64,000 nucleotides of DNA from Linderina pennispora (Eukaryota; Kickxellomycota; Kickxellomycetes; Kickxellales; Kickxellaceae), in contig NW_024468266.1 of assembly GCF_002104995.1 (NCBI RefSeq), forward strand, positions 123,652 to 187,651. The letters are read 5' to 3'. Shown in pieces: positions 10,183 through 20,967 of the stretch (positions are counted from its first letter, which is position 1; every line of letters begins with the position of its first letter). Under the pieces are notes generated by a model that had not been told where the DNA came from, made no database searches, and was given only the letters and a program-made list of their open reading frames with translations. The position numbers and the translations under genes are program-made.

Positions 10183-11845
10183 TCACTTCAGCATGCGGCG
10201 CAGAATTTTGCCTGACGCGCTCTTGGGGATCGCATCCACAAGGCGGTACCCACCACGCAGCTTCTTGTAGTATGCAACCCTGCCATCGAGCCACTCGACG
10301 ACCTCACCAGCAACCTGGTCGGGTGTCTGCAGCTTGTCGTCGATGTTGAGCACCAGAAACGCCCTGGGCACCTCGGTATTGCGCTCCTCATCATAGACGC
10401 CCACCACTGCTACGTCGCGGACACTCGGGTGCTGGTGCAAAAGGCCCTCGAGCTCGGCCGGCGCAATCTGGAAGCCATTGAATTTTATCAGCTCCTTTTT
10501 GCGGTCGGTCACATACACGAACCTGTCCTCATCGATGTACCCAATGTCGCCAGTGTGCAGGAAGCCGTCGGTGTCAATAGTGTCGGCGGTAGCCTGCTCG
10601 TTGTTGAGGTATCCTATCATGATGTTGGGTCCGCGGAAGCACAGCTCGCCGGTCTCGCCTACTCCCAGCATGTTTCCATCGTCGTCGATGACCTTTGCCT
10701 GGACGCTGGCTAACAGGTTGCCTGTGGACCTGATGTTCATGCTGGTTGGCCACCCGAGTGACAGCGCTGGGCACGCCTCAGTTGCACCGTATCCTTGGAC
10801 CACGCAGGCATTGGGGATACACTTCTTGAGCTCCAGGGCCATGGCAGCGCTCAGCGGTGCAGCGCCACTAAGTAGCAGCTGAAGGCTGGACAGGTCATAG
10901 TCGCGCACAATCGGCAATTTGACCAGCCCATTGACAATCGGCGGCACCACTGGCGACTGCGTCACCTTGTGTCTGGCAATCAGGGTCAGATAGCGCGCCA
11001 TTTCAAACTTTGCTATTACAACCACGGCTATGCCAGCGGACTGGGCTGCCGAGGGCAAGTAGGGTCAGGCCATAAATGTGGAAGAAGGGCAGCACTGCCA
11101 GGGTAGTTTGGGGGCGCTCCTTGGTGAAGTCGTCGGTGAGCAGACCAAAGCACTGCAGGATGTTGGCAACAACATTGCGGTGGCTTAGCATGACACCCTT
11201 GGGCAGGCCGGTGGTGCCGCTAGAGTAGCACAGCAGGGCGGTGGTGCCCTTGGCCTCTTGCTCGGTGGTTAGCAGAACACGAGGGTACTCGCTGTCACTC
11301 AGTACGTCAAAGACCGACGGCACACTGGTGCTTCCAACAACCACCGGCGTTTTGCCGATGACCAGCACATTATTTGTCAGCGAAATGCGCGAGAGATTGC
11401 CCTGGACGTCGTCGTCAAGCGCTGCTTGTACAATAGGCAGAAAATCAGCTGCTGCAACAACAGCTGAGGCGCTTGAATCCACCAGCTGGTATGCCACCTC
11501 GCGTGCCGTATACGCCGGGTTGACCAGGGTGCATGTTGCTCCAACCATTAATGTGGCAAGTACAGCGGCCGGGTAGTAAATAGTGTTAGGCGAGATGATG
11601 GCCACGACATCGCCGGGCCGGACGCCCACCGTGTGGTAGAGCCCGGATGCCAGCCGTGTGGTCAGCGACTCGAGCTCGGCCAGTGTCAGCGAATCGCCAT
11701 CGTCAACATCACCATCGACGAGGAGAGGTCGTGGCTCGTTTTCGCGTGCAAAATCGGCATTGGCGCCCAGACGGCCAAAGAAAAACGTCGGCAGGTCTGT
11801 CGCCGGGATGTCAATATCGGGTAGTCTGGAATTGATGATGGTCAT
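10183..11845 (-). pseudogene. 4-coumarate-CoA ligase-like acyl-CoA synthetase, one frameshift
   Basis: This is an ANL-superfamily adenylating enzyme that would activate a carboxylic acid to acyl-AMP and then acyl-CoA. The N-terminal part (11845 to about 11056) holds the AMP-binding loop SSGTTGLPKGVMLSHRN and FFHIYGL. The rest (about 11054 to 10183) holds GYGATEACP, HTGDIG, the hinge YVTDRKKELIKFNG and the catalytic-lysine motif PKSASGK. Together about 550 residues, a normal family length. The two parts are in different frames, and one extra base in the G run at 11053-11055 explains the break: skipping it restores the usual 14-residue spacing between HIYGL and the VVVIAKFE strand. No peroxisomal SKL is visible (ends RRMLK). 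All catalytic motifs survive, so this may be a working gene with a sequencing error. The acid substrate cannot be told. Confidence 0.82.
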
Positions 11846-12168
11846 GGTTCAGCAAGTGCCAAAAGAATTGCAAGTAGATAAAGAAGGGCCAGAACGAGAA
11901 GGCACAGCGGACCGTTCCCTCTGTTTTAACATAGCCGAAGGGCTACATAGTAGTGAAACGTAACAAGCAAATGGGTGGCGCACATACACGCATTTTGAGC
12001 AATAGACATTGCTCCAAACCGAGCAAGCCACGGCGCCTGGTGTGTGGAACAGTTCGGCTCGGCTCGGCTCTGGCTGTAGGTGATAGGGCACACATGGCCT
12101 CCACAGTTCTCAGCCAACGTCACTCCTCTCGCTCCAGCTCAACTTCAAAACATCAGCCTCTCTATTAA
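11846..12168. promoter_or_regulatory. Divergent promoter region, ligase and WD40 genes
   Basis: The 323 bases between two divergent starts contain a short GGCTC repeat near 12055-12070. No clear TATA box is present on either side. Confidence 0.45.
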
Positions 12169-15100
12169 ATGACAAACAGCATTTACGACGCAACAACAGC
12201 CTCGTCACGGCTTAGTATCGGCAGCACAGCGAGTGGGTCGCGGCGGCACAGCTTGCTCTCGACAGATGAGCCCACATACGACAATTACGATTATGCGAAT
12301 GCGTGGAGCACGCATGGCGACAAGTTGAGCCGGTGGCGAACAGCATACATTGCGAGTGAGACGGGTGACGTAGACGGGGTGCAGTCGACATCGCTGGCGC
12401 TGCCGGACGAGTCACGGTTCACGACTTGCTTGGCAATGAGCGAGGACCAGCCCCTGCTCGCGGTCGGGTCGGGGTCGTACGAGACCAACATGTTCTTCGT
12501 GCAGAGTCTCGACGACCAGCTGGATGTCAAGGCGTCGTTTGCGTCAAAGTTTCCGATATATTCATTGGCGTTCCAGGCGAACCTGCTGATGGCTGGTACA
12601 GAGCGCAACACCAGCGTGCTGTACTCTGTCGACCGATCGAGGCTGCTTGGGTATCCCAGCGAGGATGGGTCTGACAACAGTGAAAAGCCGCTTGTCAAGT
12701 GCGTGGGCACGTACAAGAACAAGGCAGCAAAGAGCATCGACATTGCAGCGCCTGGAAACCACATCCCGACACGGCGTGTCAACTGTGTCGAATTCTCGCC
12801 GGCCTTCTCGCAGGGTGGGTCGGGGCAGAGCTGGCCGCCAGCGTCGGTCAACTCGACCTCAGCCATGTTCTTCTCGTGTCTCGGCGGCGTAGTCAACGTG
12901 TGGGATGCCACGCGCAACCAGCACGCACTTCGTGTCGAGAAGGTCTCGAATCAGCCTCTGAGCTGCGCCCAGTGGAACATGCATTCGCCAGCCAATATTG
13001 TTGCTGCTGCAGGCGTCGACGGTGTGGTCAACGTACTGGACTTTAGGCGGCGTGGCAAATCCGTTGTCTGGCGCACATCTACCAATGACATGGCGCCCCT
13101 GGGCGCCGCCGGGTGGGCAGTCAATGATGTCAAGTGGTCGCCGTTCGTGCCGTACTGGCTGGCCAGCGCCGACGAGTCAGGGCAGGTCAGCATCTGGGAT
13201 CTGCGGTTTGCAGCGTCTGGCGGCTCGCCAATCGCGACGGTACGGCACCCGACCAGCTATGGATCCATCAAGAGCGTGGGGTGGAGCCCGACCCATGTGG
13301 ATCTGCTGTCCAGCGGGACCGGCGACCGCACATGGTGGCTGCATTCTCTGCGCGTCGAGGATAGTGGGGACGTTGGCGGCAAGGAACAAAGCGTCCATGG
13401 CACAGTGGTTGCTGACAAGCGCGCCGCAGACGACATTGGGGCAGTCATCTCGGTGCAGGCCAAGGGCAGCACGTACTACACACTGAGCTCGTGCGGCGAC
13501 CTGTACTCGCACCGCATAACACCGGCGGCTCTTCACGGCGGCGCGGTCCACCGCATTGATGGCGACCAGTTCCGCCGCACAGAGGGTGCTGTATATGCTC
13601 GCGATCTAAAGGAGGCGGCCGGGTCAGTCCTTGGGCTGATTGAGAAGCTCAAGGAGGAAACAGACAGGGCTGCTGCTAGCACAGCAGGTGACGGCCAGCC
13701 CGTTGCAGAGGCCGATGGGTCGGTGGGTGCCGGTGAGCACCCGATTATGAAGTACTCTGACAGCATTCGCTCGCTGTGCGATTTGTTCAAGGCGAAGCCC
13801 AAATTGACCAATGAGTCGTGGAAGATTGCGCCGCTGTCAAGCAATGCAGAGCAGTCGTCGGTCGAGCAGGATAACCCCAAGGCTGTTGCCAGCTTCATCG
13901 ACGACCTATCGCTGCTCGGCTATGGGCTGCCGCCTGGGTACCCGCTGGAAGCGACGGTCTTGCGCGACCAGGTGGTGTGGCAGGCACTGGAGCGACTGAA
14001 TATGTCGAATCTGCGGATCAAGCTGTCAGACATGTTGGCTACTGCCGACGAGGAGCAGGCACAGGATCCGAATGCAGTGCCCAAGAATGCCGACGGCCAG
14101 CCGATCTGGAAGGCCATCATGGAGCGCGAAAAGCAGCTGATCCAGTACCTGAAGAGCGAGCCCAGTCTGTTTGACCCGCGGCTTCTTCGCCGGGTGGTCA
14201 AGCTGATTCTGCCGCACGACTGTATTGCTGGGTTGAATCTGGGCCTCGGTATCTGCCAGGCGTACCTGGACATGCAGAGGCCGTGTGCGCCGCTGGATGG
14301 GCTGGTGCATGTGCTGCTGTTCCCGACTGTGTTTGATGCTGATTCAGGCGGCAGTGCTAGCGATGCCGACGGCAGCATGGTGACACGCTCAGTTGTGGCC
14401 CCCGACGTACAGATTGTGCGTGACCGCATCAGCGAATGTCTGTTTGCGTGTCCACAAGTGGTGTTTGAGATGATCCGGCTTGAGATCAAGATCCAAGAGA
14501 CTGTGCTCAAGGGCGGTGAGCAGACCGCAGTGGCCGAGGCCATCGTCAGCATCGTCAAGGAACATGCAAAGACCGCTTGCCGGCTGCTGAACGAGTCGGC
14601 CAACCAGAGGCAGATTCAAATCCACCCTAGCTACCCGGCCACCACCACGCTGTCGGCCAGTGCGGTGCGAATGTACCTGAACTCGTTGGTGCCAATGCGT
14701 GCTTACGACGAGTACCTAATCAATACGCAGTGGTGGCGCGTAATGCCCGCGCGTGTGTCGAGCGAGGAGGGCCATACAATAGGCAGCGACTCTGGCTGGC
14801 TGTCGTCCTACCCGCTGGCGCGCACACTGAACAAGCAGACTGCGACGCTGGTGGTGCCGCGGTTCCGGCGCCAGATTGATGTTGTCCTGTCCACGGTCCA
14901 GAAGGAGCCGCTGAGCCTCGAGCCGCGGCTGTACCGCGACACACTGGTCAAGGTTGCGAGGATGAATCTGCTGATGCGGCACGAGCATGCGCTTGACTTT
15001 GAGGTCAACGGCCAGGTCGTGACAACCGGTATCCCGACGGAGCTGTTGGCGACGGCATTCCGCGATATCGGGTCGGCGTTCCTGATGCTACTCGAAGCGC

Positions 15101-15297
15101 TGACGCGCCACACGAGCCACCGCGACTCGTTTAGGCGGGCGGCCAACGAGGCAATGCCGCTGCGCGATTCCTTGGCCGGGCTTGTCAAGAGCGAGTCTGA
15201 GTCGGGTGACGCGACGAAGCGTGTGGAGCTGGTGGCCATTGCCAAGTTCCTGCGGCAGCTCGAGCAGTATGCGGTATCGAACGGCGTGCCACAATGA
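12169..15297 (+). CDS. Large WD40-repeat protein with helical C-terminus (unassigned)
   Basis: This is a 1042-residue intronless protein. The first ~400 residues form a WD40 beta-propeller, with blades marked by VVNVWDATRN, GVVNVLDFRRRG, QVSIWDLRF and SGTGDRTWWLHSLR. Linkers before it are Ser-rich and Tyr-rich. From about residue 460 on, the protein is helical with acidic and Ser-rich linkers and no transmembrane segment. A propeller followed by a long helical region is common in membrane-trafficking coat and tether proteins and in nutrient-signalling scaffolds, so a scaffold role is plausible, but I do not recognise the family. The gene is intact with codon use like its neighbours. Confidence 0.85.
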   Translation: MTNSIYDATTASSRLSIGSTASGSRRHSLLSTDEPTYDNYDYANAWSTHGDKLSRWRTAYIASETGDVDGVQSTSLALPDESRFTTCLAMSEDQPLLAVGSGSYETNMFFVQSLDDQLDVKASFASKFPIYSLAFQANLLMAGTERNTSVLYSVDRSRLLGYPSEDGSDNSEKPLVKCVGTYKNKAAKSIDIAAPGNHIPTRRVNCVEFSPAFSQGGSGQSWPPASVNSTSAMFFSCLGGVVNVWDATRNQHALRVEKVSNQPLSCAQWNMHSPANIVAAAGVDGVVNVLDFRRRGKSVVWRTSTNDMAPLGAAGWAVNDVKWSPFVPYWLASADESGQVSIWDLRFAASGGSPIATVRHPTSYGSIKSVGWSPTHVDLLSSGTGDRTWWLHSLRVEDSGDVGGKEQSVHGTVVADKRAADDIGAVISVQAKGSTYYTLSSCGDLYSHRITPAALHGGAVHRIDGDQFRRTEGAVYARDLKEAAGSVLGLIEKLKEETDRAAASTAGDGQPVAEADGSVGAGEHPIMKYSDSIRSLCDLFKAKPKLTNESWKIAPLSSNAEQSSVEQDNPKAVASFIDDLSLLGYGLPPGYPLEATVLRDQVVWQALERLNMSNLRIKLSDMLATADEEQAQDPNAVPKNADGQPIWKAIMEREKQLIQYLKSEPSLFDPRLLRRVVKLILPHDCIAGLNLGLGICQAYLDMQRPCAPLDGLVHVLLFPTVFDADSGGSASDADGSMVTRSVVAPDVQIVRDRISECLFACPQVVFEMIRLEIKIQETVLKGGEQTAVAEAIVSIVKEHAKTACRLLNESANQRQIQIHPSYPATTTLSASAVRMYLNSLVPMRAYDEYLINTQWWRVMPARVSSEEGHTIGSDSGWLSSYPLARTLNKQTATLVVPRFRRQIDVVLSTVQKEPLSLEPRLYRDTLVKVARMNLLMRHEHALDFEVNGQVVTTGIPTELLATAFRDIGSAFLMLLEALTRHTSHRDSFRRAANEAMPLRDSLAGLVKSESESGDATKRVELVAIAKFLRQLEQYAVSNGVPQ

Positions 15298-15854
15298 CAG
15301 GCAAGGAGTATAAAGAGTCCCTTGTCTTTTGTTCTTGTGCCATAGCCCGTTTTCCAAGCCGCCTTTGGCTATGACGACCTTGCATTATTCGAGCTTTCTG
15401 TATGTGAATTTGGCGATTATGTGGCTGTTCGAGTTTGACAGATATCCATATTGTGTGCTGGCCATATGAGCGATTGTCGGGCTGTTTATGATGTATTCAA
15501 ATGTTACTGGTTGTGTATTCACGCTGCCAAAACGGGACCCCGAAAGCAGCAACAACAAGGGCGGCTATAACTGAGGGCGGCGTATGTTCCTCGTTTGTGT
15601 CTGTTTTGCCTATCGTTGCTGCGCTACAACCAGCGCACGTTTCCAAACGACCTGGGAAAGCCAAGGAGCAGGAGTCAATGGAGCAGCCAGCAATGTGGCT
15701 ATAAAGAAGCTCCGGCTCAGCGCCGGTGTACACGATGCACTTGTTCCCATCCCCCATCAGAGATCCTCCCGTATCCCTTCCACCAGCTCCCTCATACTTT
15801 TCTTTAAACCTCTCGGATTCGCCTGCAGTACATCCCACAAGAGCTCCTTCAACA
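15298..15854. other. Intergenic with promoter of the secreted protein gene
   Basis: No coding evidence. A TATA box sits at 15700 and a pyrimidine-rich leader runs from about 15745 to the ATG at 15855. Confidence 0.5.
15700..15706 (+). promoter_or_regulatory. TATA box of the secreted repeat protein gene
   Basis: TATAAAG lies 155 bases upstream of the ATG at 15855 and is followed by a CT-rich leader. This fits a strong TATA-type fungal promoter. Confidence 0.5.
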
Positions 15855-16556
15855 ATGCGTACCGTTGCCCTGATCTCCCTGCTTGCGGCCAGTGCCATCG
15901 CCGCCCCTACATTTGGCTTCCAGCGCCGCCAGCTGGGGGGCGCCAGCCTTGCAAATGGCCCTAATGCAATCGACGATACCACAGTCAACTCTGGTGCTAT
16001 TGACGAGGGCGTTGTCAAGGATACAACCTCGTTTGAAGGTGCCCAGATCATCAACCCCGAGGGCAATACGCTTGTCAAGTCGACCGAGAACTTTGACTTC
16101 CACGACAACAACGTCATCAACCCGGATATCAACATTGCCACGGGTGGGCATGGCCCGACAATTGTTGGCAATGACAACTACGTGCTGCCGATCGGCAGTG
16201 GCGTGTGGGGCGGTATCGTGTTCAAGCGCCAGCAGCTGGCAAACGCTCCAGTGGGAGTCAGCAACCCGACTGTTAACCAGGGTGCCTTGACCGAGGGCTC
16301 GACGTCGTCCAATCTCTCTGCAGACGGCGCTCTGGTCTCGAACCCAATTGGCAACTCGGTGACGGATGTCAACAACAACTCGGAGGTTGCTGGCAACGAC
16401 TTTGTCGACTCGACCTTCAACACGGTGTCCAACGTCAATGGCCCGGCGTTTGCCGGCGACAACGGCATTTTCATCCCGGTGGTGAACGAGGCCGACGCCA
16501 TTCACTTCGACAATGGGGCTCTGCTCGACTTCTTCCTGGGCGGCGGTTTGCATTAG
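15855..16556 (+). CDS. Secreted two-repeat protein with dibasic processing sites
   Basis: This is a 233-residue secreted protein. The start at 15855 gives a clean signal peptide (residues 1-17, cleavage after AIAA); the frame is open further upstream but that stretch is leader sequence. QRRQL follows at 23-27. Two imperfect repeats of about 90 residues come next (about 26-115 and 126-215), each with the order T-V-N-x-G-A, then NP-x-GN, then N-x-x-GP, then GN/GD-N and LPI/IPV. The second repeat begins directly after a KR pair (124-125). The layout of signal peptide, dibasic site, repeat, dibasic site, repeat is that of Kex2-processed repeat proteins, which release surface-active or signalling peptides in fungi. 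Function is inferred from layout only. Asn-rich composition could also suit a wall or hydrophobin-like protein. Confidence 0.82.
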   Translation: MRTVALISLLAASAIAAPTFGFQRRQLGGASLANGPNAIDDTTVNSGAIDEGVVKDTTSFEGAQIINPEGNTLVKSTENFDFHDNNVINPDINIATGGHGPTIVGNDNYVLPIGSGVWGGIVFKRQQLANAPVGVSNPTVNQGALTEGSTSSNLSADGALVSNPIGNSVTDVNNNSEVAGNDFVDSTFNTVSNVNGPAFAGDNGIFIPVVNEADAIHFDNGALLDFFLGGGLH

Positions 16557-16987
16557 ATAGTAGGTGCTGGGTAGTCAGAGTCAAATATTTACAAACATCG
16601 ACAGCAGCGTGTCCAAATGTCATGTGCGTCTTGGCAGATGTGTGGTGGTGGTGGTGGTATTCCTCGTTTGAAATAGCTAAAAACTAGGTTGTCAATGGTG
16701 AAGGAAGGGCCGGAAAGTGAACTATAGAATCCTAACTAATTTACAGGTATGAGGTGGAGAAATCAGAAGAGAACATTTACACATAGTAGCAAGCCGTTGT
16801 GTTGAGACAAAATGCGAGGGGATGCGGTGCGGTGCTTTGCTAGAGAAGAAGCCAGTACAGCAGGAAAGGGAGCCTGGTGAGAAGCCTTGGGCGACGAGTG
16901 CGAGAATCTTGTCATAGAAAAGTGTGCCTTTTTGTTGCTCAGAATCGAAAGAAATACCCGGAATATGGAGACGAAGTGGAGGCGAGC
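16557..16987. other. Convergent 3' region
   Basis: The region lies between the secreted protein gene (plus) and the RRM gene (minus). A short GGT run occurs near 16640-16660. Nothing else is seen. Confidence 0.5.
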
Positions 16988-17476
16988 TTAGTACTCGGGG
17001 TTGGACTCGCCCTGCTGGCCGTAGCCGTCGTCGCCGTAGTTGCGACGGGGCTGCTGCTGGTACCCGCCCTGCTGGTATCCGCCCTGCTGGTATCCGCCCT
17101 GCTGGCCGCCGTAGTTGTTGCGACGCTGGTAGCCACCCTCATTGCCACCATAGTTGTTGCGGCGCTGGAAGCCACCGCCGTTGTTGTTGTAGCTGCCGAA
17201 GGGGCGGCGCTGGGGAGCGCTGCTCGGGTCACGCTCAGTGGCAGTCGACACGCGGATGCTGCGACCGTCCAGCTCCGATCCGTCAGCCTCCTCGATGGCG
17301 CGCTGGGCATCCTCGCCGTTGACAAAGGTCACAAAGCCAAAGCCGCGCGAGCGACCGGTCTCGCGGTCAGTCAGCACGATGGCATTCTCGATGGGGCCGA
17401 ACTCCTCGAAGCGGGTCTGCAGAGCAGCGGAGTCAACAGCCCAGGGGAGCGAGCCGACGAAGATCTTGACAGCCAT
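16988..17476 (-). CDS. Glycine-rich RNA-binding protein, single RRM
   Basis: The 162-residue protein has one N-terminal RRM (about residues 3-80; KIFVGSLPW as RNP2, RGFGFVTF as RNP1) and a low-complexity tail rich in Gly, Asn, Gln, Tyr and Arg. The tail contains RRNNYGG units and tandem GGYQQ units (about 105-150). The domain order matches small cold-inducible glycine-rich RNA-binding proteins (GRP/CIRBP-like) that act as RNA chaperones and can form condensates. The gene is intronless and intact. The RNA target is unknown. Trinucleotide-level repeats in the tail could vary in length between strains. Confidence 0.9.
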   Translation of the reverse strand: MAVKIFVGSLPWAVDSAALQTRFEEFGPIENAIVLTDRETGRSRGFGFVTFVNGEDAQRAIEEADGSELDGRSIRVSTATERDPSSAPQRRPFGSYNNNGGGFQRRNNYGGNEGGYQRRNNYGGQQGGYQQGGYQQGGYQQQPRRNYGDDGYGQQGESNPEY

Positions 17477-18034
17477 GATAACTGGAGGAGGGGAGGGAGT
17501 GGTTGGTTAAGAAAGAAACTGGAGACTTGAGGGAAGCCTGGAGAAAGAGAGAAAAGAGAACAGAAAAATACTGTAAGTATTGGAAATTGGGAGTTGGAGA
17601 CGGAGCAGAAGAGGTGCCGCGCAGGTGGAAAATTTTTTGTCGACAGCAGCGCGGCTGCAGATTGCGTTGCTCTGCGCGCGTTGCTGCCGGACACGTTGGC
17701 AGTAATCGCCTGGGCTTGATCGCTGTGATTGTGGATTGGGCCGTCACGTGGAGGACGTCCGTCGGACGCTCGGCTAATGGTTTAGGCATCGGCGGAAGTG
17801 CGGCGCCGGAGCTGGCGCCTGACCGTGCTAGTATCAGCAGCCAGACGGCCTCGCGTGGCCAGGGTCGGGTTCGCATATGCGGCTGCGGGCGTGTGTATGT
17901 GTATCTGTGCACACCACCCATATGCAAGCATTTGGATGCGATCACATCCGGCACAGCTAACTCGTGCAGCAGCCCGTTGTCGTGTGAGCTGCAATCTCTG
18001 CCTCTTAATCAGTCGTTTTTCGAATACAAGCACC
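17477..18034. promoter_or_regulatory. Divergent upstream region of the RRM gene
   Basis: The region lies between the RRM gene start (minus) and the GST-like remnant (plus). A CACGTG E-box-like site occurs near 17744. The first 120 bases upstream of the RRM start are purine-rich on the plus strand, i.e. a pyrimidine-rich leader for the minus-strand gene. Confidence 0.45.
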
Positions 18035-18735
18035 ATGTCTGTCGGAAAGTTTATCGGACGCAACACTCACTACCGCTCGTTCAAGGTTCGCATCACCGGC
18101 CGAGCTGCTTGGGCTTGACCTCGAGCTGACGCCCGACTTCAAGAAGGGCACGACCAACAAGACCGACGACTACCTCGCAAAGTTCCCGGTGGGCAAGTTC
18201 CCGGCCTTTGTTGGCAGCGACGGCTTTACAGTCAGCGACAGCAACGCCATCGCCTACTACCTGGCCGGTCTCAAGGACGACTCGCCCTTGCTCGGCAGCA
18301 CGCACAAGGAGAGCACCAAGATCATGCAGTACGTGCTGTTCGCCGAGTCCGAGATTCTGCAGGCCACGCACGCGTGGCAGAAGCCAACGCAGGGCAGCCT
18401 GCCGTACTTCAAGCCGGCGGTGGACCAGGCTGAGAAGAACATTGGGCGGTTCCTGGCTGCACTGAACCAGACGCTCGAGGGCAAGGGGTACCTAGTCGGC
18501 GACCGACTGACGGTTGCCGACGTCATCATGGCATGCGACCTGCACCCGCTGTTCACCGAGTACCTGGATGCGCACAGGCGCCAGCAGTACCCCGAAGTGA
18601 CGCGCTACTTTGTGGCTATGTTTGCGCAGCCGGCATTCCGCGCCTATTGCCGGCGACGTTGCTCTGTGCGAGACGCCCAAGGACGTACACGCCAAAGTAG
18701 GCTTTTCCAGTGTGATACGAATGCAAAGCAGTTAG
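18035..18735 (+). pseudogene. eEF1B-gamma-class GST domain, truncated and frameshifted
   Basis: The sequence encodes a glutathione S-transferase fold of the kind at the N-terminus of translation factor eEF1B gamma: MSVGKF start, KFPVGKFPAFVG with the cis-Pro, SNAIAYYLA, then a helical C-terminal half with LTVADVIMACDL. It is about 230 residues long when read across two breaks, each consistent with one extra base (about 18098 and 18645). After the second break a short frame (IAGDVALCETPK) continues to a stop at 18733. The conserved eEF1B-gamma C-terminal domain, expected after a Lys-rich linker, is absent downstream. I read it as a partial copy of the eEF1B-gamma gene or a stand-alone GST of that class, damaged by decay or by sequence errors. 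Translation function is unlikely. Confidence 0.72.
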
Positions 18736-20624
<1,889 letters not shown>

Positions 20625-20967
20625 GGCGGCCTGCACACGTCCGGGCCATGTTGCAAAGAAAAAACTCCCCATCTCCCAACCCTACTTTTTTTTTTTAGCT
20701 CTATAACTTTTTCAAATAACTTTTTTTAACAGCACCTAGTATTTAGCAGCACTCCGGCTTCATAACGAGCGTGAATCCCAGAAGATGGCTCTTTTGCAGA
20801 TACCACTGCGACCGTCACCATCATCGTCGACGTTGCCCATACTGCGAGCATCAGAGCCTGCATCATCATCACCGTTCCCCGTTAATCAGGGCTGTCGCCA
20901 TTTCAGCCACAGCGATCTCCGCCCTTCTGCTCATCAGCCGCTCCATCTTCAAAATTCATAATTCGAA
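20625..20967. promoter_or_regulatory. Ras 3' end and COG6 promoter
   Basis: T-runs near 20680-20730 fit the Ras 3' region. A CATCAT/ACCATC-rich stretch (about 20815-20880) precedes COG6. No extra gene is seen. Confidence 0.45.

Noticed and set aside
11040-11060. Intron explanation for the ligase frame break
   Set aside because: No GT..AG pair of workable size exists there, and skipping one base restores family spacing exactly.
18035-18735. eEF1B-gamma-like sequence read as a reverse-transcribed copy
   Set aside because: Retrocopies lose the 5' end and keep a poly-A. This one keeps the start and lacks the 3' half.
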